Shown: one piece after another, positions 18,352-27,310 of the stretch
Layout of the letters: every line of letters begins with the position of its first letter
Numbering within the stretch: the stretch's first letter is position 1
Program-made: the position numbers and the translations under genes
Assembly: GCF_022898935.1 (NCBI RefSeq)
Contig: NZ_JALIRP010000010.1
Location: 1 to 64,000 of the forward strand
Length of the DNA: 64,000 nt
Direction of reading: 5' to 3'
From: Paenibacillus mangrovi
GTDB taxonomy: Bacteria > Bacillota > Bacilli > Paenibacillales > Paenibacillaceae
Notes under the pieces: model-generated
Seen by the model: only the letters and a program-made list of their open reading frames with translations
Databases searched by the model: none
Told to the model about the DNA's origin: nothing

Positions 18352-21300
18352 TTACTTCTGCGCCAATACATACTGAGCGTCCCGCAGCAAATATTCTGCT
18401 GCTTCACTTGAGATATGCTTCCCGCTTTGCGCCTGCACTTCATTCACGAAGCTGTTCAAATTGTTATTCTTCAATTTGGCCTGAAGACTATTGGCAATGC
18501 CAGCATTGTCGATTTCATTGTTACTCACAAAATAATTGACCAGCGCCTGTAAAGAAGCAACGCTTGCCACCGTCTGGAATTGAACGGTCTTGCTTCCCTG
18601 ATTACCGGCCATATCGCTAGAGGTAACAACGAGTGTGTGCAGCCCAAGCGGCAGCTTATAAAGCGGAACCGTCGTTCCGATTTGGTAAGCATTCGTATCG
18701 AGCGTTACTGTCGTCTTGCTGTTGTCGATACCGGACATGTTATCTGTTAGCGCAATCTGAGGCGTAAAATCCCCGGAATCTTCATAAGTACTGCCGTCTT
18801 CTGGTACGGTCACTTCGATCACCGGGGCAGTTGTATCCAGGTTAAAGCTGACGATCTTTACATCTTCCACATTGCCAGCTTTGTCTGTTGAGCGATAACT
18901 AACGGCAGCCTTCCCATCTTGATCGAGTACTACCGGCCCGTCATATGGAATCCAAGTGGAACCGCCATCAAGACTGTATTCCAACTTCGCTACACCGGAT
19001 TCTTTGTCCGACGAGGCAAGCTCCAGTGTAAGCGGATGGGTGTACCAGCCGTTCTGCCCATCAGGTTCAGCTGGTGTAACGGCCACGCTGCTCTCGGGCG
19101 CAACCTTGTCGATATTGCTGACTTCATAGCTGGTGACGTTCGATGTGCTACCCGCATCATCCGTACTTCTGGCATAGACCGTCCCATTCGCAGTCATGAC
19201 AATTGGATCGGTGTACATTGTCCATGTTCCGTCTGTACCTGTTTTATATTCTTTCTTCGATACGTTATCCGGATAGTGAATCGTTACGTTGACATCGGTG
19301 TTGGTTGGACCGGTTTCATCGGCTGTAAACGTTGCGTCCGCCGGAAGTATCTTATCCGTCATGAACTTGAACCAGTCAATATTGCCGACCCCTTCTCCGC
19401 TTCCGGCTCCGACAATATAAAGATTATGCACTCCGCTCACGCCGGATACAGCGCATGTCTGTGTCGCATAGGTATCCCATCCGCCTGTTGACTTTATGGT
19501 TAATGTGCCGATTAACGGTCCCGTCGTGCTATCAAGCCGTAACTGAAGCTGCTTGCCAGCATATCCAGAATCGACAGCTACACTGGCCACGAACTGGCTG
19601 ATACCCGTACCAAAATCGATATTGTTGTATGCCATCCAATCGCCAGGATCTATATTCCCTACTACAGTTCCGGTCCCTGCGCTATGGGTTGCGGTTCCTT
19701 TCTGGGAGCTATAGTTCTCAGCTTGAATTGTGTTTGTACTTGGCGTTGAAGCAACTGATTGTAATTCAAACCAGTTAATATTCCAGCCATTTTTGCTGAC
19801 ATACAGCCTCATCGTCTGAGGGCCTGATTGGAGTGTCACCTTATCACTTACCGTCACCCAATTCTGCCACCCGCCGGTGCTAGGGAATGAGGTCGTTTTC
19901 AAATTAACCCCGTTCACCTGCAGCTGAACTTCGCCGGAATAACCCGTATTCACTGCAACACGATAATTCACAGTATAGGTTCCTGCAGAAGCAACATTGA
20001 CGTTGTAATCCATCCAGTCGCCCACATCCAAATAGCCCGCTAACAAGGTGCCTTCCGAGGCTGGTTCAGTTTGGATGCCATACATCGCATTGTAATCTTC
20101 CGCTTCGATCTTTCCAGGTACCGGCACATACTTCTCAAACTGGAACCAATTCAGGTTCCACCCGTCTTTGGTGATATACAGCCTTATCGTTTGAAGTCCT
20201 GCGCTTAGGGTTACGGTATCGCTCACCGTCACCCAATTTTGCATTCCGCCTGTGCTCGGTAATGAAGTTGTCTTCAGTTTGACTCCGTTCAATTGCAACT
20301 CGACTTCACCGGTGGATCCCGAATTAACGGCTACCCGATAATTCACCTTATAGGCGCCGGCGGCCGCGACATTGACTTTATAGTCTATCCAGTCGCCAGC
20401 GTCGAAATCTCCTACAGCTAGGGTGCCTTCTGAGGCTGTAACCTTTTGTATGCCTGACATATCGATGAAATCTTCGGCTTCGATCTTTCCAGGAATCGAT
20501 TCTGGAGGCATCGGCAGCGGGTTAGGCGGTGGTGTCACTGTACCGCCATAGATATAAAACTGATCGTAGAAACTTACCCCTTTGCCACTGTCAGACCCGA
20601 GCTCGACACGACTAAAATTAGTTATCGTGGTTAAAGTCTGAACCAGCACGCCGTCAATATAAAGCTTCACGTCATTTCCGCTGGTATAATCCCATTTCAG
20701 CTCATGCCAGCCGTAGGTACGAGGGATTGAGGTTGCCGTTTCGGTTGAACCATTCATAACAACGTAATATTTGTTATTTACCGTCGTGTCCAGCCCCATC
20801 CCTACAGCTTGAACGCCATTATCTACTCGCGCCAGCGATTTCACCGTTGAAGAGATGGTCGTGCCTGAATCGTAAGGAACTAAGTTACTGCTTTGTCGAT
20901 CAAACATTTTTACTGTGACAATTTTGTTGAGCGAACCGCCAAAATCTCTGTACAACACAGGCTTTGAACCGCTCGGTGCAGCATCGCTGTCTATTTTCAG
21001 CGCTTTTTTACCATGAAGACCGCCTTCAGACATCCATTCCGTCGTAACAACGGGCTTCACACCTTGATAAGTCCATTTCGTCCAATCCATTCCGCTTTCA
21101 AAATCATCTTTGATATAAATATTGTCCGGTTCTTGAAATGAATCCCTAGCAGGTAAATAGACACTTGGGAAATCTGCCCCGATACCGATGTTCGCATAAT
21201 CCATTAAGGAGTCGTTAAAAGTAGCAAGCTGATTAGTATGCTTACCAAAATCAATGTTTGTATTGGTGAATGTAATCTTATCGCCATATTGCGTCGTCGT

Positions 21301-23202
21301 ATTGACCTCCGCATTAAAATGCTGAGGGTTAACAATTTTAAGATTGCTAACTTGAAATCCGGAAGCGCCCATATCAAGATTCATACCATTCGGGGCGATG
21401 TCAGTCATGCTTGGGTTTGCTCCCACGCTGTCTATCACCATCTGGTTGATATAGTTAGGCTTATAATTGGTCGAACCCTTGAATAAATAACAGGCGAAGA
21501 ACGCACCGTCATCTCCACCATCTTGCTGCATGTCGTGCAGGTAAATATACTCAAACGTGTTATGATGCGTATACAAATCAGTCATCGGATTGTAGTTCTT
21601 ATCTCCGTTAGGAAAGGCAACGTTAGGATTGCGGCTCCAACCTGCTGTTACAAATATCCCTCTTCTTGGCGAGTTGTATATTTCAAGATGCGAAAACGTA
21701 TTATAGCCGGAATTATTGACTGTAATCCCTGCGGATTGACCAACCAGCTGGCCAGCGTCGTGGATCATCGTATTGGTGACCGTATTATGATGGCTATATC
21801 CGTCCCCATTTGCATCTCCGCCGACGCCTGGATATCCGCCTTCAATATTCACACCTCCATGTCCCGTATATTCAATAAGGGAGTTATTGATATTCGTGTA
21901 CTGATTGGCTAGATAGAGTTCGATCCCGAACATGCCCGCATTTTTGATATGCGAATTGCTGATCGTGATGTTGCTCGTATTGGTCAAGGTAATTACACCG
22001 ACCTGAAACTCTACTCTTTCGGTCTGCTCGCAGTAGGATGGTTGTGTACTTCCCGCTGCCGATGGCGGATAGAATCCTACACCTACGCCGCCATCCCCCC
22101 AGTTCCAACCATAGCTATAATAGTCAGAGAAATCCGTATCTTTAAATTCCAAACCGTTGAATGTAATATGCGATACCATGCTGGTACGGGAAGCGCCCTT
22201 GATATCAATAATCTTCTTTACGGCTGGAATCACGATATCCTGATTCTCAATGCTTCCGGATCCAGCTAGTGGATAGTAATATAAATAACCTGTCGTTTTG
22301 TTGAAGTAATACTCACCAGGTTGGTCCAGAAATCCCAGGTTTCCCTGTAAAAAGTATCTTGCATTCGTGCCGGTCGCATATTTGGGACGATATGCTGCAG
22401 CATTTTTCGGATCAGTTTTGAATGTGAGTGTTCGTGTAGACGTATTAATACCGGATAGCGGAATCGTATCCGTCATCCAATCCCAGTATCCGCCATCCCA
22501 CATATACACCTGTGCATCGAGCTCGCCTCGTGCTTGCGCGTTCACTAAGCCGGCTAAGGATGTTGCATCAATATCGCTAGAATTATAGATCAAAGTGCTG
22601 ATTCCACCACCCGCTGATCTCATATAATCCGTTTGTGAGGCAGGAAATCTCGGATCGACATTTAAATTTTTGGTTCTTGCCATAACTGCCCTGGAATCGT
22701 TAACGTATAATGTATTGAATTGAATCCCGGTACCAACATAGGTTTTGTACACGTTCCCAGCAGCGCTTGCCGGCAGGTCTGCATCAGCGCCTGTACGGGT
22801 GACCAGATTCCAAGCAGAGGTGACTTTATTGCCGCCAATGAATTTCGCCGTGCCTAGACCGTCCAAATTCGTGTAAATCACCTGAAATCCATTAGTCCCC
22901 GAATCTCTTTCATCGAAGCTGATCGGACTGTTTACGTAGTAATTGCCTGAAGCTATATACACGTATATATCTCCGGTCATATTGCTGTTTATAGCCCTAA
23001 CAGCATCACGGGCTTTCGCGAGAGTAGCAAATGGCTGCTCTTGTGTGCCCGGATTCGAATCACTGCCGTTTGGGGCAACATAAAATGCCGATTGAGCGGC
23101 TGCATGGACCGTTTCCGGATAAACAGGCACTATCATAGCAAAAAGCATCAATAAGCACATTACAAAACTTGCTTTTTTGTTCGGTTTAATATGGAATAAC
23201 AT
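18352..23202 (-). CDS. Secreted right-handed beta-helix enzyme (GH141-like) with three CBM6-type modules
   Basis: The protein has 1616 residues and starts at ATG 23202, nine bases after AAAGGAGG. An upstream in-frame ATG lacks a ribosome site. A signal peptide ends near VHAAA, followed by the beta-helix opening FYVAPNGSDSNPGT and long Asn/Thr-rich rungs to about residue 690. Next come a concanavalin-like domain, then two well-preserved CBM6 modules (PGKIEAEDF...GDWIDY and PGKIEAEDYNAMYG...GDWMDY) and a third related one (IQAENYSSQKG...GDWMAY). These are followed by two OmpL47-like domains, an Ig-like segment and a short helical C-terminus. It resembles the gene at 11469 in the catalytic part but has different accessory modules. 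It is probably a secreted fucosidase-like or xylanase-like enzyme, with the CBM6 modules binding beta-glycan. Assignment is by fold. Confidence 0.78.
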   Translation of the reverse strand: MLFHIKPNKKASFVMCLLMLFAMIVPVYPETVHAAAQSAFYVAPNGSDSNPGTQEQPFATLAKARDAVRAINSNMTGDIYVYIASGNYYVNSPISFDERDSGTNGFQVIYTNLDGLGTAKFIGGNKVTSAWNLVTRTGADADLPASAAGNVYKTYVGTGIQFNTLYVNDSRAVMARTKNLNVDPRFPASQTDYMRSAGGGISTLIYNSSDIDATSLAGLVNAQARGELDAQVYMWDGGYWDWMTDTIPLSGINTSTRTLTFKTDPKNAAAYRPKYATGTNARYFLQGNLGFLDQPGEYYFNKTTGYLYYYPLAGSGSIENQDIVIPAVKKIIDIKGASRTSMVSHITFNGLEFKDTDFSDYYSYGWNWGDGGVGVGFYPPSAAGSTQPSYCEQTERVEFQVGVITLTNTSNITISNSHIKNAGMFGIELYLANQYTNINNSLIEYTGHGGVNIEGGYPGVGGDANGDGYSHHNTVTNTMIHDAGQLVGQSAGITVNNSGYNTFSHLEIYNSPRRGIFVTAGWSRNPNVAFPNGDKNYNPMTDLYTHHNTFEYIYLHDMQQDGGDDGAFFACYLFKGSTNYKPNYINQMVIDSVGANPSMTDIAPNGMNLDMGASGFQVSNLKIVNPQHFNAEVNTTTQYGDKITFTNTNIDFGKHTNQLATFNDSLMDYANIGIGADFPSVYLPARDSFQEPDNIYIKDDFESGMDWTKWTYQGVKPVVTTEWMSEGGLHGKKALKIDSDAAPSGSKPVLYRDFGGSLNKIVTVKMFDRQSSNLVPYDSGTTISSTVKSLARVDNGVQAVGMGLDTTVNNKYYVVMNGSTETATSIPRTYGWHELKWDYTSGNDVKLYIDGVLVQTLTTITNFSRVELGSDSGKGVSFYDQFYIYGGTVTPPPNPLPMPPESIPGKIEAEDFIDMSGIQKVTASEGTLAVGDFDAGDWIDYKVNVAAAGAYKVNYRVAVNSGSTGEVELQLNGVKLKTTSLPSTGGMQNWVTVSDTVTLSAGLQTIRLYITKDGWNLNWFQFEKYVPVPGKIEAEDYNAMYGIQTEPASEGTLLAGYLDVGDWMDYNVNVASAGTYTVNYRVAVNTGYSGEVQLQVNGVNLKTTSFPSTGGWQNWVTVSDKVTLQSGPQTMRLYVSKNGWNINWFELQSVASTPSTNTIQAENYSSQKGTATHSAGTGTVVGNIDPGDWMAYNNIDFGTGISQFVASVAVDSGYAGKQLQLRLDSTTGPLIGTLTIKSTGGWDTYATQTCAVSGVSGVHNLYIVGAGSGEGVGNIDWFKFMTDKILPADATFTADETGPTNTDVNVTIHYPDNVSKKEYKTGTDGTWTMYTDPIVMTANGTVYARSTDDAGSTSNVTSYEVSNIDKVAPESSVAVTPAEPDGQNGWYTHPLTLELASSDKESGVAKLEYSLDGGSTWIPYDGPVVLDQDGKAAVSYRSTDKAGNVEDVKIVSFNLDTTAPVIEVTVPEDGSTYEDSGDFTPQIALTDNMSGIDNSKTTVTLDTNAYQIGTTVPLYKLPLGLHTLVVTSSDMAGNQGSKTVQFQTVASVASLQALVNYFVSNNEIDNAGIANSLQAKLKNNNLNSFVNEVQAQSGKHISSEAAEYLLRDAQYVLAQK

Positions 23203-23262
23203 GAGACAACACCTCCTTTGATTTTTAAGCATCCGCCATGTTGAAATTACTAAAAATCATAG

Positions 23263-23309
23263 GTCGACACCCGACATGTTATCGGTTAATGTAATCTGAG
23301 GCGTTAAAT
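23263..23309 (-). pseudogene. Fragment of a vanished exoenzyme domain
   Basis: Read on the minus strand, these bases encode IDLTPQITLTDNMSGVD. This closely matches DFTPQIALTDNMSGID inside the gene at 18352-23202 (around 18723-18775). It starts directly after the stop of the substrate-binding protein gene and runs into a stop within a few codons. It is best explained as the remains of a related modular gene lost by deletion or recombination at this point. Confidence 0.65.
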
Positions 23310-23317
23310 CTATTCTC

Positions 23318-24919
23318 TTACTTGCCGTTAGCCTTCTTCCATTCGTCAATCTGCTTCTGTTTCTCGGCAATAATATCGTCGGCTCCGGCCTTTTTCAATT
23401 TGTTCAGAAATTCCGTATAGTATTTGTCAGGATCTACCGAACCGGAATCAAGTGTGTACAAATATTCCTTCAGCGTCGCATCCACGTTGGCAATTTGGGT
23501 TTTAACCGGTTCCGAGTTGAATACGAAGCCCATCACAGGAGATACCGCAGCAGTCTTGTCAGCCTCGTAAATCATACTAAGCATCTTTTCTGAAAGTTCC
23601 ACATTGGCATTTTGATCCCACAGCATCCTGCCGTATGACTGCCCGATCTCCCATTCGCTCCAGTTGAAGTTGTACATGTCCTTGATCATTTCAATTTGTT
23701 TATCGCTAATCTTCTTGTAATCCTTTCCTTCTTCTCCAAAAGCTAATAAATGGAACAAGGAATCATCGGTATTCAATAGTTCGATCAATTGAACCGCCTT
23801 CTCCGGATGCTTTGAGTTGGCACCGACCGCGACAATTGCAGTCGACGGGCTATTCGCAGGGATAAAAGGCTCGGTAAACCTTTTGGAGTAACTGTATACC
23901 TTATCCTCCGGCGGCGCTTGGGACATAAAAGATTGGACCCCTAGCTCAGGCATGTCAACTAGGTCAGGATAAGGGTTCGCATATAAGGCAGCAATTCGTT
24001 TCGCTTTCCTATCCGGGAGGTAATCCTTCATTGTTGCGGCATCTTTCTTGATGTAACCGTTCACATACCAATTTCTGAATGTTTTCAGGTAATCCTTGTA
24101 CTCCTCCGTTTCATACTGGTTGAACACCTTGACATCCTTGTCATTAATCCGTATCCAGCCTGGAATCTTATTGTCTCCCACGGAATCCATGCCATAGATG
24201 AGTGGCATATCCGCAAAATTGTCGGCCTGGTTGCTATATTCCCAAGGGATGATACCCGGTTCTCCCTTTTTCACGGCATCCAGAAACGGCGTCAGGTCAT
24301 TCCAATTTTTTATCGATTTCCAGTCAAAATTATACTTGTCGGCAAAGTCCTTTCTTAGCTGCACCCCTTTGGCTCCTGCCATTCCCCATACCTGATAGTT
24401 GATGGAACCGTAAATTTTTCCGTTCACCTTTACGCCCTGCCATATACTCTCCGGCACTCTCGACTTTGTCACGGGAGCATACTTATCCAGCAGATCCGTG
24501 ATATCCAAGTAAGCACCTTTGGAAGCATTTTGGAAGTAGTTCAGTTCTCCCCAGCTTCCGGTAAAGGCGAGATCAAACGGTTCACCCGACGAAATCATGA
24601 GATTCATTTTTTGCGGATATGCACTCCAGTCGGTAACGACCAGCTTCAAGGTGGCGTTGATTTTTTCCTTAATAATCTTGTTCGCCGCATCCATGATGCG
24701 ATCCATGTCTTTCACCGGTGCGTTGGCGATATAAAATGTTAATTCTACTGGCGGATCATTCGGTTTCGCCGTCTCTTGGGTAGTCTTGGTCTGATTCTGA
24801 TTCTCAGATGTGCTGGGGGTATTTCCTGAATCGCTGCTGGTTCCGCATCCGACGAGCGTAAGGGCTAGAATGAGTATGTATGCAATGACGGATGGAATAT
24901 ATTTTGAACGATGAAGCAT
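23318..24919 (-). CDS. Sugar ABC transporter substrate-binding lipoprotein (LplA-like)
   Basis: This 533-residue extracellular solute-binding protein has a lipobox (LTLVGCGTSS) after a hydrophobic signal segment, then a Ser/Thr/Gln-rich linker and the mature binding domain. The C-terminal half resembles the DUF3502 type found in large LplA-like oligosaccharide receptors. ATG 24919 is preceded by AAAGGAGG at a seven-base distance, and longer in-frame starts have none. It lies downstream of the two permease genes but has its own copy of the shared operator (25072), which would allow higher expression than the membrane subunits. No ATPase gene is present, as is usual for these systems, which share an MsmX-type ATPase encoded elsewhere. 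The ligand is probably the oligosaccharide released by the neighbouring secreted enzymes; this is inferred. Confidence 0.88.
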   Translation of the reverse strand: MLHRSKYIPSVIAYILILALTLVGCGTSSDSGNTPSTSENQNQTKTTQETAKPNDPPVELTFYIANAPVKDMDRIMDAANKIIKEKINATLKLVVTDWSAYPQKMNLMISSGEPFDLAFTGSWGELNYFQNASKGAYLDITDLLDKYAPVTKSRVPESIWQGVKVNGKIYGSINYQVWGMAGAKGVQLRKDFADKYNFDWKSIKNWNDLTPFLDAVKKGEPGIIPWEYSNQADNFADMPLIYGMDSVGDNKIPGWIRINDKDVKVFNQYETEEYKDYLKTFRNWYVNGYIKKDAATMKDYLPDRKAKRIAALYANPYPDLVDMPELGVQSFMSQAPPEDKVYSYSKRFTEPFIPANSPSTAIVAVGANSKHPEKAVQLIELLNTDDSLFHLLAFGEEGKDYKKISDKQIEMIKDMYNFNWSEWEIGQSYGRMLWDQNANVELSEKMLSMIYEADKTAAVSPVMGFVFNSEPVKTQIANVDATLKEYLYTLDSGSVDPDKYYTEFLNKLKKAGADDIIAEKQKQIDEWKKANGK

Positions 24920-25071
24920 ATCAAGTCCTCCTTTTTTTCTCTTGTTTATCATCAAAACCATACTCGCAAAACATTTACGACTCCCCCTGATAGGCGCCAC
25001 TCCCCCATACTCATTTCAAGGATCATTATGTTCGTATTCCGTTTCAGATTATTGGACCCGAAAGATCATGT

Positions 25072-25140
25072 ATACACGAAAAAGTATACTTTCCTTAGAT
25101 ATTTCGCCAATTCCTGTTCTTTAAAAAAGATACTTTTCAT
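25072..25140 (-). promoter_or_regulatory. Candidate AraC-type operator/promoter, copy C
   Basis: The element has ATAC at 25072, AAAAGTATACTTTCCTTAGA from 25080 and TTCTTTAAAAAAGATACTTT from 25117. These are the same offsets (8 and 45) as in the copy at 27148. It lies 153 bases upstream of the binding-protein start. On the minus strand TGTATACA is a plausible extended -10. Confidence 0.65.
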
Positions 25141-25154
25141 GAAAATGATGTTTT

Positions 25155-26054
25155 CTATGCTTTAACGGCGCCAAGCGTAAGCCCTTTGACAAAATATCGC
25201 TGCAAAACAGGATACATCAAAATAATCGGCCCGATGGACAGCACGCAAGCGGCCATTCTGGCACTTTCCCCCGGCAGCATCCCTATCGACTTTTCAATCG
25301 CTCTCGATGCCTGTTCATTGCTAAGCAAATATTGGATATTCGACATTAAAGCCTGAAGTAAATATTGAAGGGTATACAGTTTATTGTTTTCGATGAATAG
25401 CGCACTAGTAAACCAGTCATTCCAGTAGGCGATTGAAATGAACAATCCGATGGTCGCAAGCACAGGCGTAGACAAGGGCAGCACAATCCGGAAAAACGTA
25501 TTGAATTCTCCCGATCCGTCGATCCTGGCCGATTCAATAATCGAGTCAGGCAGCGCCTTAAAGAAATTACGCATGATGAGCACATGCACCGGGGAAACGA
25601 GCAGCACGATGATCAATACGAGCAGCGTATCCTTCAGATGGAGATATTTCGTTATCAGAATGTAGTAAGGAGCAAGTCCTCCGTTAAACAGAATGGTAAA
25701 GAACACAAGAAACGAAACCTGATTTCTGTACCTCACTTCATTTCTGGAAATGGCATAGGACATTAAGGAGGTCACGAGCAAGTGAAGAAATGAGCCGACG
25801 GCCGTTACAATCATCGTGATCTTGTATGCGTTCAAGATAGATGTCGTACCGGAGAATACATACTGGTAACCTATGAGACTGAATTCCTTCGGAATCAGAT
25901 GATAGCCATCTGTGAGCAGCGATTTCTCATTCGTTAATGAAATGGATAACACGAGCAACACGGGAATAAGGCACATTGCACAATATACGATGAACATCAG
26001 ATTGATCGCGAGCTTGGAAAATAATCCCTCACGTTTCATCTTCAACTGTCCCAT
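25155..26054 (-). CDS. Sugar ABC transporter permease (LplC/YtcP-like)
   Basis: This is a 299-residue inner-membrane subunit of the carbohydrate-uptake (CUT1) type with six predicted membrane segments. The cytoplasmic EAA loop that docks the ATPase reads ESARIDGSGEFNTFFRIVLP. The start at 26054 follows GGAGGG by about 11 bases. It is 27 bases behind the partner permease and is certainly cotranscribed with it. It forms the translocation pore with the gene at 26082 and works with the lipoprotein at 23318. The GLTLGAVKA C-terminus is typical of the LplC/YtcP group. Confidence 0.9.
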   Translation of the reverse strand: MGQLKMKREGLFSKLAINLMFIVYCAMCLIPVLLVLSISLTNEKSLLTDGYHLIPKEFSLIGYQYVFSGTTSILNAYKITMIVTAVGSFLHLLVTSLMSYAISRNEVRYRNQVSFLVFFTILFNGGLAPYYILITKYLHLKDTLLVLIIVLLVSPVHVLIMRNFFKALPDSIIESARIDGSGEFNTFFRIVLPLSTPVLATIGLFISIAYWNDWFTSALFIENNKLYTLQYLLQALMSNIQYLLSNEQASRAIEKSIGMLPGESARMAACVLSIGPIILMYPVLQRYFVKGLTLGAVKA

Positions 26055-26081
26055 TTTTGCACACTCCCTCCTGCAGCCAGA

Positions 26082-27071
26082 TTAGAATAATGAACTATCA
26101 GAATCATATTTTTTTACCAGATAATTAGAGATGAGTACCAGCACCAAACCTACAACCGCTTGATATAAGCCTACGGCAGAGGACATCCCGATATCGTTAA
26201 CGGTACGCAGCGACCTGAACACATAGGTATCGATCACGTCGGTCGAAGAGAACAAAATTCCCGATTCCCGAGGTAAGTTATAGAAAGCACCCCAGTCACC
26301 AAGCCCGCCATTGAAAATCTTCCCGAGCCAGAGGAGCATAAGAATAATCACGACCGGCATTAAGAGTGGAATGGTGATGAACCTTGCCTTCTGCCACTTG
26401 CTCGCACCATCGATTTCCGCAGCTTCATAATAATCCGATGATATTCCCGTAACGGCAGCGACATAGATGACCGAAGTATATCCCACTTGCTTGAGCAGAT
26501 AAGCCAGAGGCATAATAAATCGCCAGTATATCGCATCACTGTACCAATCGATCGCTTCCAGCCCAAGGGATTTGCGGATTCCGTTCACCAGCCCCTGGTC
26601 GGTGTTAAGCAGAGCGTATACAATATACTCTCCCACGATCCAAGACAGAAAGAACGGCATTAACATCACGCTTTTGTACACAGCTGTCCGCATCCGGCTG
26701 CCCGTTTCTTGCAGTAGAATGGCAAACAATACGGAAATGACGGTTACAAGCACGATAATGAGCAGGTTGTAAAAGATCGTATTAAATGTAACCCTCCATG
26801 CCGCATCGGATTTGAAAAAAAACTCGAAGTTTTTAAATCCGATCCATTTGCTCCCCCATATGCCCTTGACCGGATTATAATCCTTAAATGCGATGACCGC
26901 TCCGAACATGGGCAAGTAATTAAATATGACGATATAAAGCATTCCGGGCAGAATCATGAGATAGAACGGCCAACGCCTGACCATTTCCTGCAAAAAAGTT
27001 CGGTGATGCAGAAAACCGGTCTTTTTGAATCTTTTCTGTGCAGCTGCCGCGGCTGACAGGTTGTTATTCAT
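26082..27071 (-). CDS. Sugar ABC transporter permease (LplB-like)
   Basis: This 329-residue CUT1 permease has a long N-terminal cytoplasmic tail rich in Arg and Phe, then six membrane segments. Its EAA loop reads EAAEIDGASKWQKARFITIP. ATG 27071 is preceded by GAAGGAG. It is first in the permease operon, transcribed from the intergenic region shared with the divergent regulator gene, where copy B of the operator lies 77 bases upstream. It is the partner of the permease at 25155. Confidence 0.9.
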   Translation of the reverse strand: MNNNLSAAAAAQKRFKKTGFLHHRTFLQEMVRRWPFYLMILPGMLYIVIFNYLPMFGAVIAFKDYNPVKGIWGSKWIGFKNFEFFFKSDAAWRVTFNTIFYNLLIIVLVTVISVLFAILLQETGSRMRTAVYKSVMLMPFFLSWIVGEYIVYALLNTDQGLVNGIRKSLGLEAIDWYSDAIYWRFIMPLAYLLKQVGYTSVIYVAAVTGISSDYYEAAEIDGASKWQKARFITIPLLMPVVIILMLLWLGKIFNGGLGDWGAFYNLPRESGILFSSTDVIDTYVFRSLRTVNDIGMSSAVGLYQAVVGLVLVLISNYLVKKYDSDSSLF

Positions 27072-27147
27072 ATACCCACTCCTTCTTTCATAAAAGTCAA
27101 TGTATACTCGATTTCATTTTCACGATAATCGATAATACATCACGCTC

Positions 27148-27216
27148 ATACAGGGAAAAGCATATTTTCCTTTGACAATTCGCTATGGTCCTTCTCTAAA
27201 AATTAAACATTTCAAT
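27148..27216. promoter_or_regulatory. Candidate AraC-type operator, copy B, in a divergent promoter region
   Basis: ATAC at 27148, AAAAGCATATTTTCCTTTGA from 27156 and TTCTCTAAAAATTAAACATT from 27192 match copies A and C in sequence and spacing. It lies between the permease operon (minus) and the regulator gene (plus), so it may serve both activation of the transporter and autoregulation. Confidence 0.65.
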
Positions 27217-27310
27217 AATATTAGGATTTTCGAATAGAAAATGGATGAGTTTCGCAGGAATACCGAAGGGAATGTTGAAAGAAATCATACACGAAAAAAG
27301 GGGGGACAGT

